Shown: positions 12,544 to 64,000, counted from the stretch's first letter. The stretch: 64,000 nt of DNA from Enoplosus armatus (GCF_043641665.1 NC_092193.1:6042001-6106000); one strand, 5' to 3'. Numbers and translations: made by a program. Notes: generated from the letters alone by a model not told the origin.

Positions 12544-14900
12544 AACTCAGCGAAGGGGACGTTAACTAACGGAGGCGAGTCGGAGCTTTTCGGACGGGAG
12601 CCGCTCACTCTGGAAAAACTGGGTGGTCGCTCTGTTGGTGTGAGCAGCTGTTTCAGCCCATTCGCCTGCTGAGAGAGCACAAAGCAGCTGAGGACCAACT
12701 CTGTCCTCTGATGGCAGTGACACACTGTTAGTTCCACACCAAAACACTTTTATGAGTTATAAACTGGTGTTTTCTACTATTTACTGATGAAAAACCACAA
12801 CAATTGCAGTCATATTATTAACAATTGAGGACAAAGTTGCTGGTGCTGTATTTATCTCGCGAAATCTGGTTCAGTTTGGCGTCTAGTGGATAAAACAAGC
12901 AGCTGGTGTTCAGTTGGAGACGGAGAAATCTTTTAGGACAAATTTCCTAAGTTATACAAAGTGCTATCCCTAATATAAAGGTAGGTTTTTAAACACAAAT
13001 GCAAAAGAATCCTCACTGCTCTTCACGCCTGCCTCTGACATGTTCACAGTAGAGAGAAGCTCAAACTGAATGCAACATTAATCTTTAAGGGCTTCCCACC
13101 AACAAGTTAAGTGCACAATGACGACCACGTGAGCACAATCTCGTATTTTCTCCAACTGGAACGCTTGGACTGTGGGACTGTGCAATATTGAGCTCTTGTT
13201 CCTTCAAGTTTTCAGAGGATGTGGACCGAGGAAAAACTGACAAATAAACATGAACACAAAGAACCACCTTTTCTTTTTTGTTTTTTAAACGTCAGAGGCC
13301 ACATGGGCAGAAAACATTATCAGACAATCTTTACTTGCCTTATTTTGTTTGTATGAGAAAAACTGAAACTCTTATCAACTACATATCTTTCTCAGGAAGA
13401 GCTGTTTTCACAGATATTCATCGTATGAGTTATATGTTACAATATGTAGGCTTTGTTGGATGTAAAAGAATATGAGATTGTAGAAAAGAAGAAAACTATT
13501 TAAATGGCATGAAATTTAACGTGGATATTGTTCCGACGGACTGATACCGAGTACTGTATGTTTACTGCACAGGGAAACAGTTGAAGGCTGCATTAAGAAA
13601 GTTAATGCATCGCTGTGGACTGTTTTCCTCACAGAGAAGGAGATTAATTGCCAATCATTCATGTTCCGAATCATCTACAGGTTGGCTAGAGTCGAGACCA
13701 GCAGAGGGCTGTTTCTGAATCAGGGTAACTTGCATTAGGTGGCAGAATCATGCGCATCACTTGCGAGCCTCTCGCTGTTTTTAACATTCATACTCATGAA
13801 CACATTCAGTCGTCAAGGAGGGAACGAGCAGACACAAAAAAAAGATTCCTCACGTGAAGGGCTGAAACACGAAGCCCTTTGGTCCAAACTATGCATTAGA
13901 GGACATTGTAGCATGATAGAAAAACTTCATTATTGTCATGATTAATTTTCAGTACATGTACATACAAGTTTAAGGGGACGGGTCAGGGTGGAATGAAATG
14001 AAAATGAAATGTGAAATTGTACCTGTATGTTAAGACCATGTGGTATGATAGAGGTCCAGAGATCTGCAAATAAAACGTCTGGAAAGGTGTCGAGTTTTTG
14101 CATTCAGCTGCTGTTTGCTTGTGGAAGAGAACGGCGAGTGAGCAGGTGGAGAATCTGTGTGTCGGTCGGAAGAGTTTCAACTGGATTTTGATGGAAAACA
14201 TCTGCAGCTGACTGAACCAGGAAGATGGCCTCCACCACCAACCAAACCTACTGCATCAACCCCACCTCTTTAACTTAGATTTTATTTTGATTTTAGCATC
14301 TTATACAATGTAGTACAATTTTATTTTTTCACATGAGAAAGACCTGAGAAAGGTGTGAATGGGTGAGAAAGGAGGAGAGTAAAAGAAAGACCAAGTGAAT
14401 TAGGAAAATTAATAAAATAACTATTTATAATAAAAGGAATAAAAGTAAGGATAATTGTAATGGACTAATCACAAATATTGAGTGTCAATGAATGTGGCTT
14501 TAGGGCTGCAAATCTCCATCATCGATCAATCTGTCAATAGACCTTTTTCGCAGCAGACATTTTTGTTTGTCGTAACAGGAAAAGCTCAGTGTTTGATCTC
14601 AATATTAGGAAACATCTGGCATGTACGCGGTTTAAGAGAGTGAAGAAGGGGATGTATTGCATTGACAGGATGATTACAGAACTCCTTTGTGCATTATGTT
14701 TTTGCTCCGTCTCATTAAGTTCTTATACTTTGTGAATCCATATGTTGTATGAGGAAGGGTCAGGTTTCCGCCACCTAACTGACACCATTAATAGAGGCCA
14801 CTAAAAGGAATTGTAACAAATAGATTTTCCACTCAAGGCCTTCGAGAAAGGACGCCTCAGCTCTATTTTTATCATATTATTATGAACTATTATAAAGTAC
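12544..14900 (+). other. piezo2: piezo2 3' untranslated region and flank
   Basis: There is no coding signal after the piezo2 stop. Possible polyadenylation signals (AATAAA) are at 13243-13248, 14069-14074 and 14411-14416. The one at 14069 is followed by a GT/T-rich stretch (GGTGTCGAGTTTTTG) and is a reasonable end. The sequence cannot decide which is used. Confidence 0.5.
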
Positions 14901-14916
14901 TGCACAATGTCAGCTG

Positions 14917-14935
14917 CCCCCCCCCCCCCCCCCCC
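14917..14935 (+). repeat. poly-C tract between convergent genes
   Basis: A run of 19 C lies between the likely piezo2 and napg 3' ends. The flanking 14936-15240 holds nothing recognisable. Confidence 0.95.
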
Positions 14936-15240
14936 ATTTAATGAAGTGTTAATAATCATACAAGGAAGTTTTGATTTTGCTTATGCACATATGCATCTGC
15001 AGTGTCATTAGCAAAAGGAGGGCATCACAACAGTAGCAGGAATGTGTCCGCATTAAATACCGCATTCGCCTCATCAAAGATAAAGAGGTCTTAGGAAGCT
15101 ACACGCTCATTACACGTCTGTCAGGAGCCATTTTGGTGCAGACGTCTGCGGACTCCGTTAGTCTCACTGATGTGGAAAACTGCCTGATAACTTATTTAAG
15201 AAAATATACAAAGACCATAAAATGCCACACAATGGAAATG

Positions 15241-16311
15241 TTTATTGATGCATGTGCAAACTCCGGAAATATGCTTTTTTTTTTTAGGAATATACAATAA
15301 GTGGGCAACAGCATAAATAAAAAAAATTGTAAACAATCCCTTTATCACCTTTAGTTATGTGGTATCAGAATAATTTGAATTGGCATGTAAATGATCTTGT
15401 CCTAATATAAAGGGTTTCTGACATTTACAGTATGAGCAATAAGCTAAATCACAAGTACACAAATTCAGCCTGAAGAAGGAAATCAATGGGGAAAATGCAG
15501 AGAGCATCACTGCATGGTCCCTTTTTTCATGTTTTAGTGGCTTTAATTCGAGGATTGTACTGTGGAAATTGGAATAAAGACACACTACATTTTAGTTTAA
15601 GGTGGAAGATAACACACACCTCGAGGTAGACAAATAAAAACAGTCTACAAGTGGCAACAACCTGCGCCATCAGGAGCTGTACTGCTCTATTAAGTTTCTT
15701 TAATAACTTGAATAAGCACATATGCTGAAGACATTAGTGCCAATCATTTTAAAGCATCAATATTCACAAATTCATAGCTTTGATTTTGACATTGCATTAT
15801 TCCAAACATGCATTAACAAACTGACTGCATGTTGTTCTGCTAACAGGCCGGAGCCACGAATACTGAATAAATTAACTCTGTACAAATGAACACCTATACA
15901 TTGATTAACCCATTAGATATATTTAGAGTGTTTCTGATTAGAATATACCTATAGCAATCTTAAGACTCTACGCTACAAACAATAACAGCAGAATTTACAG
16001 CTCCACAGATACAAGAAATAATAGAACATTTACATACAACAGGCTTTCATACATTATTGAACATTGAAGGTTTTTCATTACACTGAAGATCCACCTCAAA
16101 GAAACAAATTAAAAGGCTGCTAAAACTCGACTCTTCTCCAACACCTGCTGTAACTGCTGGGGTTTTCTTATCTTTTCAAAATAAAAAGGTCAAACAGCCA
16201 CACATCTGGGCTTCAGAGCTGAAGGGGGTTTGTCAAGGTTTTTAACTTGCACACAGAGGGTGTAGTGGTGGAGCGGCAGATGGGAAGAGTCGGCACTCTG
16301 GAGGCTGAAGG
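15241..16311 (-). other. napg: napg 3' untranslated region
   Basis: The region lies downstream of the napg stop on the minus strand. It is AT-rich with no coding signal. On the minus strand an AATAAA signal lies at 15246-15241 (TTTATT on +), about 1.07 kb after the stop. It is the first canonical signal I find there, so cleavage is expected just below 15240. Confidence 0.6.
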
Positions 16312-19300
16312 CTAACACAGCCCTCCCTCATAGTCATCCTCGTCCTCTGCGGCAGCTGGCGGCCCACTAGCGCCGCCTTGTGGAGCGGCAGCAGCCTTCT
16401 TCTTCTTTCCTCCTCCTCCAGGTACCCTCAGGGAAATGGACAGCTTGGCATACTGAGAGGCAGCGGGGAATAAAACGTGTCATCAGACCTGAGAAAACTT
16501 TATCAATCAGCTTCTTACTGTGATCGATGGGGTCCTGCATGAAGTTAGAACTGTTTGGGTTATTTCGTATGAGAGATTTCTGTTGGTTTGAAACAGGCGG
16601 GTCTCTGTTGAAAAAAGGAGACGGCAGATTTCTGCGCACCCATCACGTCACCAGTTGAGTTAAAAAACGCTTGAATCAAAATGTGATGACAGGCGTGGAG
16701 TCGTTTGTTTATGTTACCAAGCCACTGTTGATCTGACCGAGCCACAACCACACAGTCCTGATGAAGCAGATTAGTTTCTGGCTGTTAAACCCTTAATATA
16801 TAATAACTAAAGCCGTGTTCGGACTGGATACATTTCTCTGGGGTGATTACCTGCGCTGGTATGTGGAAGAGGAAGAGCAGCGTTTACTTCTGCTTTATTT
16901 ATAAACTCAGTGTGAAATTTGTTTTCGGGGACTTGCTCTCTAAAAAAGTAGATGCACAAGATAATAAATTGTTATTGCCATTGTTTTTGGTGTTATTTTT
17001 GCACTCAAATACTAAGTATCATAACACAAAAGGACAAAAGCAGACACAGCTTGCTCAAAGAAGTCCAATTCAGCAAATCATAAATAAAAGACAGTCAATA
17101 CTGTCAAAGCAAAAAATACAGCTTTAAATAAAATACCACAGGATTCTACTGAGGCTGGAAGTCAAAGAACATAAACTTTAGTGCATCATCAAACTGAAAC
17201 TAAAGGACTGAGATGCTGTTGGCTGAATAAGAAGCACACGAGTATATATTTATATATATCTTCACATATATGTGTAATTATGTATCAATAGTACTCACAT
17301 CATTGTCCATGTACTTCAGTAAAGGTGAGTTGCACACGCGGTAGACCTGGTCCTCGTCCTGCTCGTCATAGCCCTGCAGTAGCGTCTCCATGGCAATGCT
17401 ATCTTCACTTCCACTGTAGCCGGGCAGACTGGTGGAGACCAAGCAGCACTTCATGTAATGATCCTTAAGTTTAAGTGTTAAATGTGAGGTAATGCCAAGG
17501 GTAAGTAAGAGTCAAGAGAGCCCTCCCAACTTCTGACTGTGAAACAGGAAGGTTTCCTGTTTGACTACAAGAACTTAATTGTCAGCTGGGGGAGTTTTAA
17601 TGCCTTGCTGAAGGACACCTTGTCTCCTTGTAGTTCCAGCGGACCACAGATTAGAGAAACGACAGAATGTGATAAAACATACCTGTAACTTTCTCTGACA
17701 CATTTATCAGCGGCCACGTAGTCTCCTCTATGAAGATGAACCAGCACTTGAGCAGTTGTTTTCTAAAGAATGAAAAGCACAGACCAACATGCATGATTAA
17801 TAGGCACTTAATAAATAATATGTTCTATTGTATTTTGATGAGTTTCCATTCATAGGAGGTCAGGGGTCAGGGTGAGATACAGAACATCTGGAAGGGACTG
17901 CTGCTCATTTTTACTGTTATCAAATATTCCCCTTAAGAGACCACACCAACAATGAATATATCCTACGAACAACTACAGCCACATAATATGTTCAATTTAT
18001 TTAGTTTATACTGAAACAACAGTTTTGTGTTTACGCTGCTGTGGTATATTGATCCTGCAGAGACACCACAACATATATAACCTATGCTGGAAATTAAATT
18101 CTACAGACTGTGGTGATATATTAAGTTTGATTAAGGTGCAACCTTGAAGCACATGGGGAAGTTCTCAATCTCTTTGTACATGTTCTTCTCTTTCTGCAGA
18201 GCGACTGCTGCTTCATCCAACCTGGTTAGAAGGACGAGAACAGAGTGAGGAATGATGAGGAGCAGGTACTGTAGTTTAACCTTAGTTATAGAAACAGATA
18301 AACAGCTTTGGGGTTGTTGTGTCCATTTGTCGCAGTGGCAGAATCCAAATATGTGAATGCATTATTACTGATTGGAATAGAAATCTATAGCGATGACATG
18401 AACACAGCCATCAGGTTTAACACCTTTATTTATGGGAGAAATCTAAGTGAGTTTTCTGAATCAAAGTTCTGTGGTAAGTCCATCTCTTTCTACATCAGCA
18501 TTTGCAAAGGACAGCTATAACTGATCCTGTGTGTTATCAAAAACCACCACCTACAATTCAGTGGCACAGGTGATTAGTGTCCACCTTCAACATCATGTCC
18601 TTTACCTTTTTAACCTGACCAGAAGTCTCGAGGCTTTTCCCAGCAGTTCAACTGCCTGACGCAGGCGGTCCTCATTCTACAGAGAGAAAACATGTAAGTG
18701 AAAAGACATAAAATAGAGCATCAATCAAGTTATTCACTCAGGTTCAGTTTCACCTCAAACACGCCAGCTGCCTTCTGATACAGGTCCACAGCTTTCTCTA
18801 GGTTTATAGGCTCTATCAGTCTGGGAATAATGAAAGAAAATGTTTTTAGATTAAAGACATATCTACATTTTTGTTCCCTTTTTAGTCGCAGGATTTTCAT
18901 TAGAACTAAGAGGTACAGTGCCAGATAATAACAGGGCTGATTAACAAACACATTAATAAGCAATATATGGATAAGAACATGTGAGAAAATAAGGTGATAT
19001 TTTTACTTTCCAGCCCGGTCCAGAGCCATGGCAGCAGTGTCAGGAGTCCCATTCTCCATGTACATCATACAGGCTTTCTCGATGTACTGGATGGCCTCCG
19101 GCATCTTCTTTTGTTCCTGTTGCAGAGCAAAAACAGCAAAGTTACACACCTGCTGCAGCACTTTCTGCACTTACATGAGTTTAACATTTAAACCATGGCT
19201 GCACTCACCTTCATCATCATACCCGCCTGTTCAATAGCCCTGAGGAAAAGGAGGGGAGGTTGAAATAAGACATGTGGGTTTTTATGTTTGCTGCTGACTC

Positions 19301-20034
19301 ATTACTGGCGTTATAACGCAAGATACTTACTTTGCAGCATGGAAAAGCCTGTAGGACAAGTTAAGGAAATTACACAATAGCAGTAAACGACAGCAGTGTC
19401 GTGTCATGTCATGCTACTCTGGACAGAGTACAGAGAGGATACGTCTTGTTTTCTGTGTGATATTCAGCTTCCTTCAGATAAGCATCCTTTGCTTGGTCAT
19501 ACTGCTTCGCATTCTTGAAGCACACAGCTGGAAACAGGTCGCAGGCAGTCAGTTAGCAGCAAAATGTAGGACATCTGTTAGTGACTTAAGATATATCAAG
19601 GAAATAATGTTGACTTTAGGTTACCTGCTTTGGCGTACTCTGATGCAGCACTGTCATAATCAGGCTTCCACTTTGTCAGACTTGTCTTTAAGCTACAAAA
19701 AAACACGATGACGAGCAAATTATAAACGGCTGAAGCGAGCAGAATCAGCTAAAATCATCAGTTTATTGACAATTACAGCACAAGAAAGAATCACGGATCA
19801 TTTATTGTCTATTAAATCCAGCTATAATGAATTGACGATATATATATATACTGTCTATTTATGTCGCATAACCCCTGGAGAAAATGCCACAGTGGCCTTC
19901 ATAGCTAGCTTCCCTCAGTAGTAAAACAAACTGTTTCCTGGGCAGAGAAGAGACGAGATTTTTTTTATCGTAACTCACCATTTTTCAGCTTTCGCTATGT
20001 GCTCATGAGCTTCGTTTATCTTCTGAGCAGCCAT
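16312..20034 (-). CDS. napg: gamma-SNAP (NSF attachment protein gamma), complete, 12 exons, 311 aa
   Basis: Coding exons in order are 20034-19979, 19692-19625, 19527-19443, 19348-19331, 19239-19209, 19116-19007, 18820-18754, 18676-18606, 18221-18143, 17762-17683, 17428-17299 and 16452-16312 (stop TAG). They give 311 residues; the human protein has 312. Gamma-SNAP is a cytosolic TPR-like helical-repeat protein that brings the ATPase NSF to SNARE complexes so they are taken apart after membrane fusion. Diagnostic pieces are MAAQKINEAHEHIAKAEK, KWKPDYDSAASEY, ENGTPDTAAMALDRAG, LEKAVDLYQKAAGVFE, LRQAVELLGKASRLLVR, VLVHLHRGDYVAADKCVRE and an acidic C-terminus ending EGGLC. The start ATG has A at -3. 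Exon 4 is only 18 bases. Exon 9 uses a weak donor (AAG|gttgca), supported because KK at the junction matches the family. The gene is convergent with piezo2 and divergent from rab12. Confidence 0.97.
16453..17298 (-). other. napg last intron
   Basis: This 846-base intron separates the exon ending KYMDND from the last exon starting YAKLSIS. Short open frames on both strands have no recognisable content. I see nothing else in it. Confidence 0.7.
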
Positions 20035-20383
20035 GTTGTTAATTAACTGATGAGGTATAATGAATTTGTTATCGATAAATTGCTATGGTTGTTTCGTCGA
20101 TGTTTGGATTAACAGGAACTCCTCCTCGGGCGCAACGTCATCTGGTGTCGCAGGCTACGGGTGCCGTCGAGGACAAAAGAGACGTGCAATGCGAAGCAGC
20201 GGCTGCAGTGCAAGTGCAGTGGGAAGTAGTGTTTGTGTTTTAGTGTACATAAATAAAACTTACTTGACAGAATAGTGGTACTGTTTCAAGACAAAGCGGC
20301 CAAAGTGGTTTGAAATCATTTATTTATTATTTTATAAATTTTACGTTTATCGGTTTGGGAATTTGCAGCACTAAAATCACACC

Positions 20384-20580
20384 ATCAGAATCAAGTTTAT
20401 TGCCAAGTAGACTTCACCATAGACTTTGATTTTCACATACAAGGACTTTCCCTTGGTACGTTGGTGCATGTCAATAAACATAGTAAGTAGAACATATAAA
20501 GATAGATAAAGCAAGTACTGCAAGTCAAGAAGCATACATTTAAAATATAAAACTGACAATAACGTACCATAAAAAATGCA
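20384..20580. repeat. dispersed repeat copy, family E
   Basis: The copy starts CAGAATCAAGTTTATTGCCAAG and includes CACATACAAGGACTTTC. The related copy at 41795-41880 reads CAGAGTCAGCTTTATTGGCC and CATACAAGGAATCTTTTC. This AATCAGCTTTATTGGCCAAG motif is common in fish genomes as I remember it. Confidence 0.6.
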
Positions 20581-20943
20581 CAATATACCATAGCAACTGA
20601 CATAACTGACATGATGAGGGCCTTAATGTTAGTCCTGCTGTGTTGCCTGTGTCAAAAGCTAACTTCAAAAGCTTAATTTTTTTCAGTTTTGTGGTTACAT
20701 GTTGCATTGTCTTAAATAAATTACCACAAATTACTAAACGGCAAGAATATGAAGATATAAACAGGTAAATCAAAGATGTGATTAATCTGCACAGATGGAT
20801 GGGGGGGTGATGTGCAGTCATTATAGTGGCTGGTATTGAGTTTAATAGCTCCTCGCAGCTCATTGGTTCCAAAATCACTGCAAACCACAAATCTTTGTTT
20901 TAGAAAAAAATGAAAAGTTAGAAAATTATAGAGAAGCGACGGA

Positions 20944-20952
20944 ACCGGAAAT
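20944..20952 (+). promoter_or_regulatory. ETS-type site ACCGGAAAT
   Basis: A core CCGGAA lies about 200 bases before the rab12 ATG and 19 bases before the CRE. ETS and CRE pairs are typical of vertebrate housekeeping promoters. Binding is inferred from the motif only. Confidence 0.55.
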
Positions 20953-20970
20953 GTGTTGCAGTGTGGTTAA

Positions 20971-20978
20971 TGACGTCA
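20971..20978 (+). promoter_or_regulatory. palindromic CRE TGACGTCA (CREB/ATF)
   Basis: A perfect eight-base CRE lies in the proximal upstream region of rab12. A full palindrome is much rarer than half sites in random DNA. It suggests CREB/ATF control of rab12, and perhaps also of napg. Confidence 0.65.
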
Positions 20979-21148
20979 TCAAGGCTGCGGTCTCTAATGG
21001 CTGAACAACAACAACTGTCGGCGAGTGACAAACTTTCCAAAACTTCTACAGAGACAAAAGAAAGTTGGAAATAGCTAATTGTTTCGGTTGTATAACAGTT
21101 TAGTCGCGTTTGTTTGTTTGTCTTGTAATTACAAATGTGGAATTACTG

Positions 21149-27656
<6,508 letters not shown>

Positions 27657-29830
27657 GAGTCAGAGTGGCCCCCCCATCTCACACACACACACACACACTC
27701 ACACACGCACACATGCAGAGTACCAATTTGGCCACCAGGGGGCAGCAAACAGCAGCAGTTTGAAGTTACTGACTGCTGATGTGAGACGTGTGGACTCTCT
27801 CAATAAGCAGTATTATCCTCCCCTGTTTCTTCTCCTGTTCTGTAACTGTACACTATGACATGTACTACACTAACACTTAGGCCGGTGAATCACCCACTTC
27901 CTACCACCCGTCTGTCTACACTTGACCCGGACTACCTCATTCCTCCGACCGTTAGGCTAGCCGTGCCCCGCAGGTGCCTTCGAGGTAGAGAGCCCTCTGG
28001 TAGCAGTTGCAGATTTACAAGGAGGGGGATTATTGAGGGCCTTACAGCTTGTTCTCTTCCTGTTTTCTTTTAAAAAAAGAAAGAAAAAAGTTTGACATTG
28101 TCTGAGTTGCCCCCGACGGTCTGTTATCTCTGCATCGTCAAGCTTACAGAAAAGGGATAACAATATCTCACATCTCTTCAGAGTAGTTTCACTTCTGGGT
28201 CTAGGTACAGTAGTTTTCTATTCTTATTAATAGGTATTATTACCAAGCGACGAGTTGACTTGAGGTAAACATAAAAGCACATGATGTAAATATGGTGTTT
28301 TGCTGTAATGACTGGACAAGGTGCAGGGTTTTTGTGGCCAGCAGTAGGTGGTTGTGTGGTGGAGATCATATCAGTTTGTATTCCTTTGCCTTTAGGCATT
28401 AAAGCAGCTGGAACGGCTCATTTCACATTTGTATAAATTGTAATGTTTTGCACTACAATCCATCTGAACTAGTGACACTGACATGCAGAAAGAAAAAGTA
28501 CACAACTTGTAGTTTAGCCCTAGTGAAGATCAGCGTAGCCTCTGTAGTGGCCGCACTGAGCCCTTCCACACCCTGTTAAAGTGGGACGGAGATGCAAGGA
28601 GAGATGGGTAATGTAGGCTTTGAGGGATTGGTGTTTTCACAAGGGCATTCTCCATGTGTGTTGCTGGCTTTTTTTTCGAGGAGCTAGAGACATTAGGTAG
28701 CTAGTGCACAAACGCACACACATGGTTTTAGCCTTTGTTTTGGTTTTGTTACTAATATTGCAAAGTGTTTTCTTGTCGATGTTTTTCCTCTGAATTCAGA
28801 TGCGGCTTACAGAAGAATGTTTGAGTCTCTCTCTTTTATGGGGGGGAAAAGTGCAGGAAAGTTTGTGTAGTATTTGAGTGACTCAGGAAACTTTGATCGG
28901 CTCATAACGGCTCATTCTGACAGGCTTTTAATGCAGACGTAGAGTTTTATAGCAAATAAATAAACATCTTCAAAAAAGTCCTGCTTGAAGGGGACGTATG
29001 TTTTTTTTTTAGAGGAGGTCTGCTGTTAGTTACAGATCAGTATGGGGGATATCCCGTTACTTGCACATTTAAAAAAAAAAAAACTAGGCTATGCATGTTA
29101 AGCCCTCCTGCGTTCATAGACATTAATAATCATTTAATTCTTCCGTCTTTTTTTGGTAAATTAATGCAATATTAGCGATGTAGCACTGTGGGTGTTTCTG
29201 TTTTGTTTTTTTATGTTGAATGAAGTAAAAGTCTGAGGAAGGACGAGCCCATTCAAAAGACCTGATTTTAAAATGACTTAAACTGATTTGCTGTTGGTTA
29301 ATTTTCTTTTTTTGTTTGAAGTTTTATGTTGAGGTCGAGCTTTTGTGGACTTTTAACGGCACATTATGTATTCTAACAAATGAATAGTTTCATACCAAAA
29401 CAAAAAAATGTTGAAAATGTGAGACCTTTGCTAACAAGACAGTCACTGACATCCAAGCACATCTTATCTCGCAATAAGATCATCAGCCAGGAAACCACCT
29501 GCTCATACAAATTACCTGCAACTTTCTCACCTGTGTTTTGAAATGACAAACCTTTCATTTCCCCCCCTGACTTTTAGCATTTGGCACTAACCCTGTGGTC
29601 TTTCGTTTTAATAGCCAAGCCTTATACTACTCAGTGTTTTAAATATGCATTTTAAACAATGATTTTATTTGAAATGTGTATCCTTTAAGATGGAAGACTG
29701 TACTTTGTATTAAACCTGTTATAAGTCTTTGAAAAGTTTTGGCATGTTTAAAGCTGATTTGTGGTATTTATAACTTGTGGCATTCTTGAACTAATGAAAT
29801 GCAATTAAAGATATCTATATTTATTACCAG
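27657..29830 (+). other. rab12: rab12 3' untranslated region
   Basis: About 2.2 kb without coding signal follows the rab12 stop. It includes a CA-rich stretch at 27681-27712. Candidate polyadenylation signals are AATAAA at 28955-28960 and ATTAAA at 29804-29809. The long T- and A-rich stretch up to 29830 fits a long vertebrate 3' UTR. The exact end is inferred. Confidence 0.55.
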
Positions 29831-30177
29831 ATTATAGTCTTGATTTTAGTGTGTGACTGCGTTTGTGTCTTTCCATAAGGAGGATCTGTGGCGTCCCAGA
29901 GGTCCTTGAGTGGATTCCAGGAACACCAAAATGAGCATTTGCTCAATTTCAGCTGCATTTCTTTCACTGCAGAGGTTCAAGTCATTGAAAGATGCTGTAG
30001 AAGTGTTGTGTTTACTTCATAGTGCAGATCAGACATTTTAGATTGCGGTCTTGGGGATAATAAAACCTTGACTTGAGGATGTGATTTGGATGGACTGACG
30101 TGTAAGATTTTCCACAGGAAGAGGTGATATCTCCTGCATCCATCTTTGCACCTCATGTGGAGGTGTTCAGTATTCAG

Positions 30178-63182
<33,005 letters not shown>

Positions 63183-64000
63183 GTAAGTTCAGTGGACAGA
63201 CTTCCTGCGACCTCTCCTACTGTTTTTAAGGTGACATCTCTCAGCACATTTAGATGTTTTTTTTTCTGTGGCTGCTTTGTTCTTTTGCAAAAAGAGAAAT
63301 AGCAATAATAAGGGGGAAGGTAGTCACGATAGGGAAAAAGTCAATACTTTAGATTTTCTTAAGACTGTTGCAAACAAAAAGCTCTTTTAAAATCTTGCAT
63401 AGGAACATTGATTAGCATCCCACCTGGTTGTCGCAGGGAAGAAAGGCTGACGACGAGATCACACCAGATGGCTTCATTGCTTTAAAACAGCAGTAGACAA
63501 AAATATTCAGTCTGCAAAATCACGTCGAATAGCTGACAGAATCCAGATATAAAGATATCCATGAGACAACCCACTGGTGTGTGAGAATTCATTTAGGTTT
63601 GATTTAAGTGGCCCTAAGTGTGCAGTCATTAGTAGAGCATTTAAGGCCAAAATAAACTAAATGAGATCCTAAGTCAGCACAGTGTGCAAAAGAAATCAGC
63701 TCTAATTAACGACAGTGGTAGTGCCGTACATCTTTGGCAGAACCAATACTATCCACAGCCATGCCTGTCAATGGGAATCTCATTAAGTTGTTGGCAAACA
63801 TAGATTTGAGGGTAGGTTTGGATTTTTTCAAGTCTATCTTAATGCAATATTCACATGCACATATGTACATTGAGAGAGTTATGGGTCACTGTAATCATTC
63901 CTTTTCTCCATAGTGGCAGAAGTGCGACTCCACTGTAAGAAATAGGGGAGAAAACAGTCCACAGTCCTCTTTCCATGCAAAAATATATGTATGTATGTTT
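63183..64000 (+). other. mtcl1 intron after exon 5 (open at right edge)
   Basis: A GTAAGT donor starts the intron at 63183. The next family exon is not seen before the window ends, and nothing else is recognised. Confidence 0.75.

Larger units (their letters stand above)
20035..21148. promoter_or_regulatory. napg/rab12 divergent promoter interval
   Basis: The two start codons face away from each other across 1,114 bases. The napg side (20100-20240) is GC-rich. The rab12 side has GGAACCGGAAATG (ETS-type) at 20941-20953 and a perfect TGACGTCA at 20971-20978, 171 bases before the rab12 ATG. A dispersed repeat at 20384-20580 separates the two sides, so they may be two promoters rather than one. 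Transcription starts cannot be read from the sequence. Confidence 0.6.

Noticed and set aside
21110..21148. Upstream extension of the rab12 frame
   Set aside because: The frame opens with TTG, not ATG; the first ATG is at 21149 and gives a family-length protein.
63914..63943. Exon-like piece between CCATAG and GTAAGA near the right edge
   Set aside because: It does not match the mtcl1 protein expected after exon 5, so it is probably a chance pair of splice-like signals.

Overview
The window is nuclear DNA of a ray-finned fish, most likely a percomorph teleost. The evidence is vertebrate genes with GT-AG introns, a relic Tc1 transposon with fish-type ends, and several short dispersed repeat families that I recognise from teleost genomes. 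No bacterial, viral or organellar gene block is visible.

Four protein-coding genes can be read exon by exon. (1) piezo2, + strand, bases 1-12543: the last 15 coding exons (873 residues) of a mechanically gated cation channel, cut by the left edge. It includes the anchor, outer helix, extracellular cap, inner helix and C-terminal domain. (2) napg (gamma-SNAP), - strand, 20034-16312: complete, 12 exons, 311 residues. (3) rab12, + strand, 21149-27656: complete, 6 exons, 242 residues. (4) mtcl1 (SOGA2), + strand, from 30880: five coding exons (891 residues) of a microtubule-crosslinking coiled-coil protein, continuing past the right edge. All internal exon phases agree and every exon is bounded by AG and GT.

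Layout: piezo2 and napg are convergent with 3.8 kb between stop codons. napg and rab12 are divergent with 1.1 kb between start codons; this gap carries a full CRE and an ETS-type site close to rab12. rab12 and mtcl1 are in tandem, with a 106-base TG repeat and a palindromic NRF1-type site before mtcl1. The four genes lie together on human 18p11.22, so this is a conserved linkage group rather than an operon; the proteins act in separate pathways (mechanosensation, SNARE recycling, endosome and lysosome traffic, microtubule organisation).

About 40% of the window is one 24.9 kb mtcl1 intron (36233-61085). It holds no gene I can support, several repeat copies, and some unique stretches that look like candidate conserved non-coding elements. 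I found no clear undescribed system. The items most worth checking are the shared napg/rab12 regulatory interval, the mtcl1 promoter, the candidate enhancers, and a family of about 300-base elements with inverted ends.
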